The notes below the pieces were generated by a model. That model was not told where the DNA came from. It did not search any database and saw nothing but the letters and a program-made list of their open reading frames with translations. Source: Chitinophaga sp. sic0106 (lineage in GTDB: Bacteria; Bacteroidota; Bacteroidia; Chitinophagales; Chitinophagaceae). From it: 64,000 nt of DNA. Position 1 is the first letter of the stretch, and the number at the start of each line of letters is the position of its first letter. The stretch spans positions 62,001 through 126,000 of the forward strand of contig NZ_JAHUWJ010000017.1 in the NCBI RefSeq assembly GCF_019219075.1, given 5' to 3'. The translations under genes and the position numbers were made by a program. Positions 26,182-35,916 of this stretch are shown in pieces.

Positions 26182-28239
26182 TTAGTCAACCTTTTCCTTT
26201 CCGCTGATCTTAAGTAAAAACGCATATTCCATCGCTTTTTCCTTCAGCGCTTCAAACCTTCCGCTCGCACCACCGTGTCCTGTTTCCATATCCGTATGCA
26301 GTAACAACAGGTTGTTATCCGTTTTTAACTCGCGCAACTTAGCCACCCATTTTGCAGGCTCCCAATATTGCACCTGTGAATCATGTAAACCCGTTGTTAC
26401 CAGCAGGTTTGGATAAGCCTTGGGTTCGACGTTATCATACGGTGAATACGACAACATATATTCATACGAATCCTTGTTTTTGGGATTACCCCACTCATCA
26501 AACTCGCCGGTTGTTAATGGAATAGTTTCATCCAGCATAGTTGTTACTACATCCACAAAGGGCACCTGCGCCACCACACCGTTCCACAGGTCGGGCCGCA
26601 TGTTGATAACCGCCCCCATTAATAAGCCACCCGCGCTGCCTCCCATGGCATATAATTGCTTAGCGGAAGTATATCTCTCCCTCACCAAATACTCCCCGCA
26701 ATCAACGAAGTCGGTGAAAGTATTCTTCTTCTTAAACATCTTCCCGTCTTCATACCACTGCCTTCCCATGTCTTCTCCACCACGGATATGCGCAATAGCA
26801 TAGGCAAAACCGCGATTCAGCAAGCTTAACATGCCGGAGCTGAAATGCACGTCCATACTGTGTCCGTACGACCCGTACGCATACAACAACAATGGCCGGG
26901 TACCATCTTTCACAAAATCGTTACGGTATACCAGCGACACCGGGACCAGTGTACCATCCGAAACCGGCACCATCAGTCTTTCCGACGTATAATCGTTCAC
27001 GTTATACCCACCCAATACTTCCTGTTGCCGCATCAACTGCTGCGCACCAGTAAGCATATCATAATCATATACAGAAGAAGGGGTCACCATAGATACATAC
27101 CCATAGCGCAATACATGGCTGTCCATCTCCGGATTAGCACCTGTATAAACCGTATAGGCAGGCTCCGAAAACTGCAGGTATTCGTCTCTCCCACTCTCCC
27201 GGTGAATAATCCTGATGCGGTTAAGCCCATTGGAGCGCTCATTCAGTACCAGGAAGTTGTTAAATAACTCCAGTTCTTCCAGCAATACATCGGCGCGATG
27301 CGGGATTAGTTCTTGCCATTCCTCTCTGGACGTGCTATCCAGGCCTGCTGTCATCAGCCGGAAGTTGAGCGCATCCCAATTGGTGATGATATAGAATTTA
27401 TCATCACGGTGATCGATGCTATACAGCATATCCCTTGTACGCGGATGAAAAACCCTGAAGGTGCCGTTAGGATCATCGGCAGCCAAAATCCTGCATTCAC
27501 CGGTTTGTGTACTGTCACTTTCGATGACGATGAATTTGCCCGATTTCGTTTTACTTATACCAACATTGAAGGTTTCGTCTCCCTCAAAAAAAACCATTAC
27601 ATCCGCTGCTGCCCCCAGTGTATGGCGCATTACCTTATCCGAGCGCAACGTGTCCGGGTCTTTTCGTGTATAGAATAGCGTTAGGTTATCTGCCGCCCAG
27701 GTATAAGACGGATCTGTATCTTTGATTTCATCCGGCAGTAGCTCACCGGTTGCAAGGTCCTTGATACGAAGGGTATACTTGCGGCGACTAACCGTATCGA
27801 TGCCATAGGCCAGCAGTCGCGCATCCGGACTGATAGCCAGGCCGCTCACCTGGCAGTAGTTATGCCCTTCCGCCAGCTGGTTTACGTCCAGCACAATTTC
27901 TTCCGGGTCATCCAGGCTGTTCTTTTTGCGGCAATAGATGGGGTATTCTTTTCCCTGCTCGAAGCGGGTATAGTAATAGTAGCCGTTTTTACGATAGGGC
28001 ACGCCCATATCTGTTTCTTTGATACGGCCTTTCATTTCAGCAAAAAGCTGCTCCCGCAGCTCCTTTTCAGGCGCGAGAACAGCTTCGAGATAATTATTTT
28101 CCGCTGTGAGGTAATCAATTACTTTTTGATCCTCGCGGTTATTGAGCCAGTAATAATGATCTGTACGGGTATGGCCGTGGACCGAGAGTTCTTTCGCAAT
28201 TTTCTCTACAGACGGTGGGGTAAGTATTTCCTGTGACAT
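26182..28239 (-). CDS. ptrB: Oligopeptidase B-like S9 serine peptidase
   Basis: 685 aa. An N-terminal beta-propeller (about 70-400) gates a C-terminal alpha/beta hydrolase with the nucleophile in GGSAGG, the acidic residue in the TTGLHDSQVQ region and His in ETGHGG. The YYWLNNRED segment near residue 28 is typical of oligopeptidase B. It has no signal peptide, so it is cytosolic. It cleaves short peptides after basic residues by family knowledge. Length matches the family. It is monocistronic with its own terminator. Confidence 0.92.
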   Translation of the reverse strand: MSQEILTPPSVEKIAKELSVHGHTRTDHYYWLNNREDQKVIDYLTAENNYLEAVLAPEKELREQLFAEMKGRIKETDMGVPYRKNGYYYYTRFEQGKEYPIYCRKKNSLDDPEEIVLDVNQLAEGHNYCQVSGLAISPDARLLAYGIDTVSRRKYTLRIKDLATGELLPDEIKDTDPSYTWAADNLTLFYTRKDPDTLRSDKVMRHTLGAAADVMVFFEGDETFNVGISKTKSGKFIVIESDSTQTGECRILAADDPNGTFRVFHPRTRDMLYSIDHRDDKFYIITNWDALNFRLMTAGLDSTSREEWQELIPHRADVLLEELELFNNFLVLNERSNGLNRIRIIHRESGRDEYLQFSEPAYTVYTGANPEMDSHVLRYGYVSMVTPSSVYDYDMLTGAQQLMRQQEVLGGYNVNDYTSERLMVPVSDGTLVPVSLVYRNDFVKDGTRPLLLYAYGSYGHSMDVHFSSGMLSLLNRGFAYAIAHIRGGEDMGRQWYEDGKMFKKKNTFTDFVDCGEYLVRERYTSAKQLYAMGGSAGGLLMGAVINMRPDLWNGVVAQVPFVDVVTTMLDETIPLTTGEFDEWGNPKNKDSYEYMLSYSPYDNVEPKAYPNLLVTTGLHDSQVQYWEPAKWVAKLRELKTDNNLLLLHTDMETGHGGASGRFEALKEKAMEYAFLLKISGKEKVD

Positions 28240-28281
28240 GCTGCAAAATTTTTCGATGCAGCTAAAATTAAGGAAATCCGC

Positions 28282-29664
28282 TTATACAATTTTCATTGCT
28301 ACCGGGTCCCAGTGAATAAGTTTTTTGCTAAAATAACTTTCGTTGGAAAGCAAAGCCGGGCCTGCGGCGCGGAGGCCGAAGGAAGCATCTTCCACCACTG
28401 GTTTGCCGGTACGAACGCTGTCGAAGAAATTGATAAAGTGATCCAACCGCTCATCGTAACCTGCCGGCGCTGCATAGGAGGTAGAACTCCTTTGGGCCTG
28501 CGCGGTGGCAGTGCCATATTTTTGCTGGTATTCCTGCACGTAAGCCTTCTGATTGGCTTCAGAGAAGGTATTAAATGTATCCCAGCCACCATAGCCAGGT
28601 GCTTCCGGCAGTTTATGTTTCTTGATTTTAAAAGAGTTGCCTTCCAGCTCCATCACCCCATCGGTACCAATCAGGCGGGTATACTCGCTTCCGCCTCCGC
28701 CATCGGCGAAGTTTACACGGAGCGTCATCTGAAACGCTGCGGTGGTAGCGGTAGCCGGATAGTCGAAAATCGCCACTACTACATCCGGTACATCCCTGCC
28801 GTCTTTCCATTGTACCAGGTTACCGGTGGCGTATACACGCTCAGGACCGAGTGAACCGGTAATATAATGCATACCGGAAATCAGGTGTACGAATAAGTCG
28901 CCCGGAATGCCGGTACCATAAGCCTGATAGTTGCGCCAGCGCCAGAAGCGGTTGGCATCATACGGCATTTTAGCGGTATCTTTCAGATAACGGTCGAAGT
29001 CTACCGTTTTAGGAGAGGCATCCGGCGGAATGGAATATTGCCAGGCACCGAGAGCACTGTGGCGATCCATCACTGCTTCCACGATATTGAGCTGCCCTAT
29101 TTCCCCTGCTTCGTAGCGTTTTTTAGCTTCTTTGAGGGCCACGCTGCTTACACGCTGACTACCCACCTGAAAAACAGCGTTGGTACGCTTTTGCGCGGCA
29201 ATCACCTGATGCCCTTCATCGATATGTTGTACCATCGGCTTTTCGCAGTATACGGCTTTTCCTGCCTGCATGGCGTCGATGGAAATGGTATCATGCCAGA
29301 AGTCGGGCGTAGCCACGATCACCGCGTCCACGTCTCGGCGCTGCAGTATTTCGCGGTAGTCGCGGGTGGTAAACACCTGGTTACCGAATACTTCCTTTAC
29401 GCGGGTCAGATGGCCATCGTATAGATCGGCCGCAGCTACAAACTCCACACCGGGTGCTTTGAGGGCGCATTTCACATCACCAAAGCCCATGATGCCCATC
29501 CCAATGCATGCTATACGGATTTTATCATTGGGAGATATTGGTTTTTCCGGTTCTAATAATGTTACTTTTTCCTGTTCACTGGCGAGGGCTGCCAATGGAG
29601 CTACACCTAGCAGTGCTGCGGTACTTCCCAGGTGTTTGATAAATTTTCTGCGCGATTCAGACAT
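28282..29664 (-). CDS. Gfo/Idh/MocA-family oxidoreductase with Tat signal
   Basis: 460 aa. The N-terminus RRKFIK at 5-10 followed by a hydrophobic stretch is a Tat signal, so a folded cofactor-bearing enzyme is exported. The NAD(P)-binding Rossmann motif is GMGIMGFGD (about 54-62), and the conserved CEKP lies near 140. The C-terminal Gfo/Idh domain covers about 185-430. Tat-exported members of this family in Bacteroidota act on sugars or glycans in the periplasm; the substrate here is unknown. No sugar-utilisation genes are adjacent. Confidence 0.9.
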   Translation of the reverse strand: MSESRRKFIKHLGSTAALLGVAPLAALASEQEKVTLLEPEKPISPNDKIRIACIGMGIMGFGDVKCALKAPGVEFVAAADLYDGHLTRVKEVFGNQVFTTRDYREILQRRDVDAVIVATPDFWHDTISIDAMQAGKAVYCEKPMVQHIDEGHQVIAAQKRTNAVFQVGSQRVSSVALKEAKKRYEAGEIGQLNIVEAVMDRHSALGAWQYSIPPDASPKTVDFDRYLKDTAKMPYDANRFWRWRNYQAYGTGIPGDLFVHLISGMHYITGSLGPERVYATGNLVQWKDGRDVPDVVVAIFDYPATATTAAFQMTLRVNFADGGGGSEYTRLIGTDGVMELEGNSFKIKKHKLPEAPGYGGWDTFNTFSEANQKAYVQEYQQKYGTATAQAQRSSTSYAAPAGYDERLDHFINFFDSVRTGKPVVEDASFGLRAAGPALLSNESYFSKKLIHWDPVAMKIV

Positions 29665-29822
29665 AAGGTTTCATTTCGTGGAACACATGATAGTAAATTT
29701 TCGGGGGATAATTGGTATTTGCTGTATGAGTGGTAGAAGGGATGGGGCCTTCGGTGTCATCCGGGGAGGAGCCGCACTGCGCGCCTGTAGACGTAAACTC
29801 GCTCACCGGGTCAGGTAACCAT

Positions 29823-29855
29823 AAAAAAAGTCCTCTCCACGGAGGTGGAGAGGAC
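29823..29855 (-). terminator. Terminator of the sdhCAB operon
   Basis: An 11-bp stem (29830-29840 with 29845-29855, loop GGAG) followed on the minus strand by seven T (29823-29829). Confidence 0.9.
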
Positions 29856-29881
29856 CTATATTGCATCAGTCAAGTTAAAAA

Positions 29882-30646
29882 TTACTTCTCAGAAGTAAAG
29901 CCGGCGTTGATGAACTCGCGGTTCAGGCGGGCGATATTAGTGAGAGAGATCTCTTTAGGACATTCAGCCTCACAGGCACCAGTGTTGGTACAGCTACCGA
30001 AGCCTTCTTTATCCATCTGAGCCACCATGTTGAGTGCACGGGTTCTTTTTTCAGGTTGGCCCTGTGGTAACAGTGCCAGCTGAGAAACTTTTGCCGATAC
30101 GAACAGCATGGCAGAAGAGTTTTTGCAGGCAGCTACGCAGGCGCCACAACCGATACAGGCAGCAGCGGCGAAAGCCAGGTCAGCTTTATGTTTTTCTATC
30201 GGAATATTGTTAGCATCCTGGGCGTTACCGGTGTTTACGGAAACATAACCACCCGCTTCAATAATACGGTCGAAAGCAGTACGGTCTACTGTCAGATCTT
30301 TCAGTACAGGGAATGCACCGGCTCTCCATGGCTCAACAGTGATAGTATCACCGTCTTTAAAGGCGCGCATGTGCAGCTGGCAGGTAGTAGTACCGTCCCA
30401 AGGACCGTGAGCGCGACCATTAATATGCATAGAGCACATACCGCAGATACCTTCGCGGCAGTCATGATCGAAAGCAACAGGTTCTTTCCCTTCGTTGATC
30501 AGCTCTTCATTCACCACGTCGAACATTTCCAGGAAAGACATTTCGGAAGAGATGTTTTTAGCCTGCAGTGTTTCGAAATTCCCTTGCGCGTTTTTGTTTT
30601 TCTGCCTCCACACTTTAAGTGTGAGGTTCATGTTATAATGTTCCAT
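29882..30646 (-). CDS. sdhB: Succinate dehydrogenase / fumarate reductase iron-sulfur subunit
   Basis: 254 aa from the ATG at 30644-30646; a TTG four codons earlier is possible but less likely. The [2Fe-2S] ligands are Cys63, 68, 71 and 89. The cysteines of CIGCGACVAAC (164-174) and of SCTNTGACEAEC (219-229) hold the [4Fe-4S] and [3Fe-4S] centres. It carries electrons from FAD in SdhA to the quinone site at SdhC. It is the last gene of sdhCAB, 50 bp after sdhA. Confidence 0.97.
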   Translation of the reverse strand: MEHYNMNLTLKVWRQKNKNAQGNFETLQAKNISSEMSFLEMFDVVNEELINEGKEPVAFDHDCREGICGMCSMHINGRAHGPWDGTTTCQLHMRAFKDGDTITVEPWRAGAFPVLKDLTVDRTAFDRIIEAGGYVSVNTGNAQDANNIPIEKHKADLAFAAAACIGCGACVAACKNSSAMLFVSAKVSQLALLPQGQPEKRTRALNMVAQMDKEGFGSCTNTGACEAECPKEISLTNIARLNREFINAGFTSEK

Positions 30647-30696
30647 ATGCTTGGACAATTATTTGATTATTAAACCTGGCCCTGGGGCCAATTCCC

Positions 30697-32670
30697 TTAT
30701 TTGTAGCTACGTTGAGTTGGTTTCACTTCTTCGAACACCAGTGGTTCTTTATGCAATACGTAATCGCTTGGGCCTTTGTATTCCCATGCTGCTACGTAGC
30801 TGAAGTTTTCGTCGTCACGTTTAGCTTCCCCTTCTTCTGTTTGTGATTCTTCACGGAAGTGGCCACCGCATGATTCGCGACGGTTAAGTGCATCGATACA
30901 CATGAGTTCTCCCAGTTCGAGGAAGTCGGCCACGCGGCCAGCTTTTTCCAGCTCAGGGTTGAATTCATTCTCATCGCCGGGGATACGAACATCTTTATAG
31001 AATTCGCCACGCAGTACTTTAATTTCTTCGATGGCTTCTTTCAGACCTTGTTCGTTACGGGCCATACCGCATTTATCCCACATGATTTTGCCGAGCTTTT
31101 TGTGGAAGAAGTCAACCGACTTAGTTCCTTTAATGCTCATCAGTTTGGCGATGTTATCACGTACTTTGCTTTCAGCTTCAGCGAAGGCAGGGTGATCAGT
31201 AGGGATTGCCTTGACACGGATTTCGTCTGCCAGGTAGTTACCGATGGTGTAAGGCAGTACGAAGTAACCATCTGCGAGGCCTTGCATGAGTGCGGAGGCA
31301 CCGAGGCGGTTAGCACCGTGATCGGAGAAGTTAGCTTCACCGAGGGAGTACAGACCAGGAACGGTTGTTTGCAGTTCATAGTCAACCCAGAGGCCGCCCA
31401 TGGTATAGTGAACAGCCGGGTAGATACGCATTGGCGTTTCGTAAGGATTTTCGCCGGTAATTTTTGCGTACATATCGAAGAGGTTACCATATTTCTCAGC
31501 AACCACTTCTTTACCCAGTTTAATGATTTCTTCTTTGGATACACCGTGCATCTGGCGTTTGTTTGCTTCGATGCTGCCGTAACGTTCAATTGCTGCGGCG
31601 AAGTCGAGGTACACTGCCTGTTTGGAAGTACCAACACCGTAGCCGGCATCGCATCTTTCTTTAGCAGCGCGGGAGGCCACGTCGCGAGGTACGAGGTTAC
31701 CGAATGCAGGGTAACGGCGTTCCAGGTAGTAGTCTCTTTCGTCTTCAGGGATATCGCTGGATTTGCGGTTATCGTCTTTTTTCTTTGGTACCCAGATACG
31801 ACCGTCGTTACGCAGTGATTCTGACATGAGGGTCAGTTTCGACTGGTGATCACCGGAAACCGGGATACAGGTAGGGTGGATCTGTGTGAAGCAAGGGTTA
31901 GCGAAGTAAGCACCTGTTTGGGTTGCTTTCCAGGCGGCGGTTACGTTAGAACCCATTGCGTTGGTAGACAGGAAGAATACGTTACCATAACCACCGGAGC
32001 AGATCAGTACGGCGTGGCCAAAGTGGCGCTCCAGCTGACCGGTGATGAGGTTACGTGCGATGATACCACGTGCTTTACCATCGATTTTTACGATGTCGAG
32101 CATTTCGTGACGGGAGTACTGGGTAACGTTACCCAGGGCTACCTGACGCTCCAGTGCAGAGTAAGCACCGAGGAGCAGCTGCTGACCGGTTTGACCCGCA
32201 GCGTAGAAAGTACGTTGTACCTGTGTACCACCGAAAGAACGGTTAGACAGCAGACCACCGTATTCGCGGGCAAAGGGAACACCCTGTGCCACACATTGGT
32301 CGATGATGTTGCCGCTCACTTCAGCCAGACGGTGTACGTTGGCTTCGCGGGAACGGTAGTCACCACCTTTTACCGTATCATAAAACAGACGGTAAACAGA
32401 GTCACCATCGTTCTGGTAGTTTTTAGCAGCATTGATACCACCCTGCGCAGCAATACTGTGCGCACGGCGTGGGCTATCCTGAAAGCAGAATGCTTTAACC
32501 TTGTATCCCAGTTCACCTAATGAAGCCGCTGCTGAAGCACCAGCCAAACCAGTACCAATAACAATAATTTCAAGATTACGTTTATTGGCAGGGTTTACCA
32601 GCTTACAATGTCCTTTATAATCTTCCCATTTAGTATTTAATGGGCCTGCAGGAATTTTTGCGTTCAACAT
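30697..32670 (-). CDS. sdhA: Succinate dehydrogenase / fumarate reductase flavoprotein subunit
   Basis: 657 aa. FAD-binding GTGLAGASAAASLGELG near 39-55. HSIAAQGGINAA has the His that binds FAD covalently. The catalytic Arg region is in RLGASALMQGLADG. It oxidises succinate to fumarate (or the reverse) as part of complex II. The length and the N-terminal extension before the Rossmann motif are those of the B-type enzyme found in Bacteroidota and epsilonproteobacteria. It lies 19 bp downstream of sdhC in one transcript. Confidence 0.97.
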   Translation of the reverse strand: MLNAKIPAGPLNTKWEDYKGHCKLVNPANKRNLEIIVIGTGLAGASAAASLGELGYKVKAFCFQDSPRRAHSIAAQGGINAAKNYQNDGDSVYRLFYDTVKGGDYRSREANVHRLAEVSGNIIDQCVAQGVPFAREYGGLLSNRSFGGTQVQRTFYAAGQTGQQLLLGAYSALERQVALGNVTQYSRHEMLDIVKIDGKARGIIARNLITGQLERHFGHAVLICSGGYGNVFFLSTNAMGSNVTAAWKATQTGAYFANPCFTQIHPTCIPVSGDHQSKLTLMSESLRNDGRIWVPKKKDDNRKSSDIPEDERDYYLERRYPAFGNLVPRDVASRAAKERCDAGYGVGTSKQAVYLDFAAAIERYGSIEANKRQMHGVSKEEIIKLGKEVVAEKYGNLFDMYAKITGENPYETPMRIYPAVHYTMGGLWVDYELQTTVPGLYSLGEANFSDHGANRLGASALMQGLADGYFVLPYTIGNYLADEIRVKAIPTDHPAFAEAESKVRDNIAKLMSIKGTKSVDFFHKKLGKIMWDKCGMARNEQGLKEAIEEIKVLRGEFYKDVRIPGDENEFNPELEKAGRVADFLELGELMCIDALNRRESCGGHFREESQTEEGEAKRDDENFSYVAAWEYKGPSDYVLHKEPLVFEEVKPTQRSYK

Positions 32671-32689
32671 ATATCCTAACTTTTCAGAA

Positions 32690-33376
32690 TTATTTATTTA
32701 AATAGATCACAACGGGAATGGCAGCGAAGCCAATAGGGATGGCAACAGCAAAGAGCCAGATACCAATGAAATTGATCAATCCGTTGTATTTGGAATGGTT
32801 TAAGCCAAATGTCTGGAAAGCGCTCTTGAACCCATGCACCAGGTGGAAAGACAACGCAGCCATACCGACTACATAAAGAACTACCCACAGTGGATTTTGG
32901 AAAAGTGCGTAAGTAACGCTGTACAGATCTTTGATTGGCTCAGAAACGCCTTCGTAGGATTGGGTAGGCATTTCAGAATAGTGGAATGGCGCCCATAACT
33001 GTGCGAGATGCACAACGATAAAGATTAAGAGGATGCTTCCCATGATAGCCATTTGACGGCTGTACCAGGAGGAAGTCTGGTTACCAGGATTCACCTGGTA
33101 TTTAACCGGGCGGGCAGCGCGGTTGCTGATAGTGAGCTGCAGTGCAACAAATGCATGCAATAAGATCACAATTTTCAAGCCCCAGGCGAGGAACTGAATC
33201 AGGCTGTTGTGACCCATAAACTGAGCGTAAGTGTTAAAAGCCTTACCTCCGTCTTTGTACAACAGCTGCAGGTTTCCGGCAAGATGCACGAGTACGAAAC
33301 TGCAAAGAAAAAAGCCGGTAGCGCCTACCAATAACTTTTTACCGATAGAGGTATTAAAGAACTGTGACCACTTCAT
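32690..33376 (-). CDS. sdhC: Succinate dehydrogenase cytochrome b subunit (B-type, single anchor)
   Basis: 228 aa from the ATG at 33374-33376; upstream in-frame sequence contains the promoter. Five hydrophobic spans with several membrane His residues (for example HLAGNLQ and the HLVHGFK helix) fit the one-chain, di-heme anchor of type B complex II, which replaces separate SdhC and SdhD. It reduces menaquinone in the inner membrane. First gene of sdhCAB. Confidence 0.95.
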   Translation of the reverse strand: MKWSQFFNTSIGKKLLVGATGFFLCSFVLVHLAGNLQLLYKDGGKAFNTYAQFMGHNSLIQFLAWGLKIVILLHAFVALQLTISNRAARPVKYQVNPGNQTSSWYSRQMAIMGSILLIFIVVHLAQLWAPFHYSEMPTQSYEGVSEPIKDLYSVTYALFQNPLWVVLYVVGMAALSFHLVHGFKSAFQTFGLNHSKYNGLINFIGIWLFAVAIPIGFAAIPVVIYLNK

Positions 33377-33427
33377 AAGTAAAAATCTAAGCTTCCTAGT
33401 ATTAAAATAAGTTGTTGAAATGTCGGG

Positions 33428-33457
33428 CAAATTTAACGCAGGAAAAATTAAAACCAA
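33428..33457 (-). promoter_or_regulatory. Promoter of sdhCAB
   Basis: On the minus strand, TTG (33455-33457), 19 bases, then TAAATTTG (33428-33435), about 51 bases before the sdhC start. A full Bacteroidota match. Confidence 0.8.
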
Positions 33458-33477
33458 ATGATATTTATCAGTAAACG

Positions 33478-34041
33478 TTATTCCAGACGTTTCAACATGA
33501 CGTTATCAATCATATTAAACAAGTGAACTGGTTGGTAGGTTCGCCACTTCTCATCCTCCAATAAATGCACATAATTGTAAAGGCGTGCCTTTTCAAATTC
33601 CTGACGGGTCTGCACGGGCATATTGAGGGCTACAATCCAACCTCCGTCGTCTTTTATGTCGTCCCACCACTCCTCATAATAACAGTCATCAGAGGAATGA
33701 AAGTTCATTACATTTTCGGCGATCAGTATAAATTTCCGGATACCTTCGGCAATCATGAGATCGATTACCTCCCGCTTGAGGGTCATAATATCATTGTCCA
33801 GGGTATCGTTCCACTCTCCCAGCAGTTCGATGATGGCAAAGCCGAACTGGTAATCGGCATATAGGACCTTCATATAGAGGTTCCTGGACCCGAACTCGTC
33901 CCATTGCGGGTGTACGTAATAGTTATATACAGTATTGGAATACTCGAACTCGCTGTATTCCCGGCCATAGAAGGGTGATAATTCGTCCTCTTCCGCCGCA
34001 TACAGGTGGCGCCAGTTATAGTATGGTTCGATGTCGTGCAT
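33478..34041 (-). CDS. Conserved-looking cytosolic protein of unknown function
   Basis: 187 aa, acidic and rich in aromatic residues (Tyr, Trp), with no signal peptide or membrane span. The segment FAIIELLGEWNDTLDNDIMTL and the Asp/Glu/Trp-rich stretch near 115-135 are distinctive, but I know no function for them. The downstream sdhC promoter lies between this gene and sdh, so they are not one operon. murQ lies 29 bp upstream on the same strand, so it may be the third gene of the kinase-murQ unit. Confidence 0.8.
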   Translation of the reverse strand: MHDIEPYYNWRHLYAAEEDELSPFYGREYSEFEYSNTVYNYYVHPQWDEFGSRNLYMKVLYADYQFGFAIIELLGEWNDTLDNDIMTLKREVIDLMIAEGIRKFILIAENVMNFHSSDDCYYEEWWDDIKDDGGWIVALNMPVQTRQEFEKARLYNYVHLLEDEKWRTYQPVHLFNMIDNVMLKRLE

Positions 34042-34070
34042 AGCAGGTCATTAAAACAAAATCAGTATTA

Positions 34071-34889
34071 TCAGGCCTTTTCGTAGGCTTCCACGGCTTT
34101 TTTTACACTGCCGGCCTTCAGCAGTAACCGTTGTGCTTCTTCATAATCGGTGAGCGACAGCTGCTGCATAAGCATTTTCACACCGCGGTCTACCAGCTTG
34201 TCATTACTAAGCTGCATATTCACCATTTTATTATCCTCTACCCTTCCGAGCTGTATCATCACGGCGGTGGAGATCATATTCAGTACAAGTTTCTGTGCGG
34301 TACCACTTTTCATGCGGGTGCTACCGGTCACAAACTCCGGCCCTACCACTACTTCCACTGGGAAGTCGGCCGCAGCGGAGATAGGCGTTTCCGGGTTACA
34401 GCTGATGCTACCGGTGGTAATACCGTGTTTGCGGCATTTTTCCAGGGCGCCGATCACATAGGGAGTGGTGCCACTGGCGGCGATACCGATTACCACGTCT
34501 TTATCGGTAACCCCAAATTCCTGGAGGTCTTTCCAGCCCTGCTCCTTATTATCTTCGGCAAACTCCACTGCCTTGCGGATGGCGGCATCGCCACCGGCGA
34601 TAATCCCGATCACCAGACCATGAGGTACGCCAAATGTGGGTGGGCATTCGGAAGCGTCCACAATACCCAGGCGCCCGCTGGTACCCGCACCCATATAAAA
34701 TAACCGGCCACCGGCCAGCATTCTGTCTGCAATCACTGCCACCAGCTTTTCGATCTGCGGAATGGCCTTTGCCACTGCCAGGGGAACTGTCTGATCCTCT
34801 TTATTAATATTAATCAGCAACTCCTGTATGCTCATTTTTTCCAGGTGATGGTAGTGAGATTCCTGTTCAGTAACTTTTTCGAATGCCAT
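34071..34889 (-). CDS. murQ: N-acetylmuramic acid 6-phosphate etherase
   Basis: 272 aa. It cleaves the lactyl ether of MurNAc-6-phosphate to GlcNAc-6-phosphate and lactate in cell-wall recycling. The SIS fold shows GAGTSGRLG at 68-76, the ASECPPTFG segment at 79-87 with the conserved Glu81, and TGSTRMKSGTAQK further on. Length is slightly below the E. coli enzyme (298). The kinase gene lies 20 bp upstream, which would supply its phosphorylated substrate. Confidence 0.96.
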   Translation of the reverse strand: MAFEKVTEQESHYHHLEKMSIQELLININKEDQTVPLAVAKAIPQIEKLVAVIADRMLAGGRLFYMGAGTSGRLGIVDASECPPTFGVPHGLVIGIIAGGDAAIRKAVEFAEDNKEQGWKDLQEFGVTDKDVVIGIAASGTTPYVIGALEKCRKHGITTGSISCNPETPISAAADFPVEVVVGPEFVTGSTRMKSGTAQKLVLNMISTAVMIQLGRVEDNKMVNMQLSNDKLVDRGVKMLMQQLSLTDYEEAQRLLLKAGSVKKAVEAYEKA

Positions 34890-34909
34890 ATATGTTGTTT
34901 GAGATATAA

Positions 34910-35758
34910 TTAATGATGAAATTCAATCAGCCCTTCCATGGGGGTGCGCATAACCCTGCCCATCGGCAGTTCATACAGCTCGCATAGCTCCTTCAGTATA
35001 TCACGGAAGTTCCAGGCTACCCCTCCTACAAAATGCAGGGAGGTGGTCCAGCTCTCGCGGTACTTATATATATGATTAAAGAAGAAGTCGTTGAGCCCAT
35101 CCTCCAGGATATTTTCTACCATGTAGTGCTGGCGGTTTTCTGACAAGAAAGAGGCAAACCCGGCCAGGTAACGGTTAGCCAGGGGCTTACGGTATACATT
35201 CTCCAGGATTTCATCCTTATTGGTATTGTATTTCTCGTCGAAACGCATGCGCAGCTCTTCATCAAAGGTATTGTACAGGTAGTACTGCAGCACCTTTCTC
35301 CCAAGATAAGCACCACTCCCTTCATCTCCAAGTACATATCCGAGGCCCGGATTGTTCTTGATAATGCCATTTCCATCGTAATAACAGCTGTTGGAACCGG
35401 TGCCGAGGATGCTGGCAATGCCAGGCCCGCGGCCACATAATGCCCTTGCGGCGCCCATCAGATCGTGGTCTACCTCTATATAACTGTCGGGCCATACGAT
35501 TTTCAGAGCTTCGGTTACCCCTGCGATATTCTTAGGTTGTGATAACCCTGTACCATAGAAATAAATTTCATCTATATGTATATTAGCAGGTAACTGCGGG
35601 ATGAGTTCCTGACGGAATATCTGTACAATCTGTTCAACAGTTTGAAAGTAAGGACTTATGCCCTGTGTTCTGTAGGGTCCGGGGGCGGCAGCACCGAGGA
35701 GGCCCCATTCAGCCTTTGTAGATCCGCTGTCAGCTATCAGCTTTATTTTTCCAGGCAT
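34910..35758 (-). CDS. BadF/BcrA-type amino-sugar kinase (GlcNAc or MurNAc kinase)
   Basis: 282 aa of the ASKHA ATPase fold. ADSGSTKAEWG at 9-19 is the phosphate-1 loop, ILGTGSNS the second, and GYVLGDEGSGAYLGR the adenosine-side loop. It is like N-acetylglucosamine kinase. Its position 20 bp before murQ makes MurNAc a likely substrate, as for the MurK kinases known beside murQ in oral Bacteroidota; GlcNAc remains possible. No dedicated MurNAc transporter gene is next to it. Confidence 0.9.
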   Translation of the reverse strand: MPGKIKLIADSGSTKAEWGLLGAAAPGPYRTQGISPYFQTVEQIVQIFRQELIPQLPANIHIDEIYFYGTGLSQPKNIAGVTEALKIVWPDSYIEVDHDLMGAARALCGRGPGIASILGTGSNSCYYDGNGIIKNNPGLGYVLGDEGSGAYLGRKVLQYYLYNTFDEELRMRFDEKYNTNKDEILENVYRKPLANRYLAGFASFLSENRQHYMVENILEDGLNDFFFNHIYKYRESWTTSLHFVGGVAWNFRDILKELCELYELPMGRVMRTPMEGLIEFHH

Positions 35759-35916
35759 GTCCGTTTATTTATCAATTTAAAGAATCGTAAAAGTTTGCAC
35801 CCGAATTATGCTATTTTTGTCACAATTTAAACAAAAGCGTTCCATAAAAACAAATAGGGCGCTGGAAGTTTAGGTTGTAAGATTGGTCATAAATTTAGCG
35901 GGATAATAATCAAAAT

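Noticed and set aside
31048..32520. Two long open frames on the plus strand
   Set aside because: Both are antisense to sdhA.
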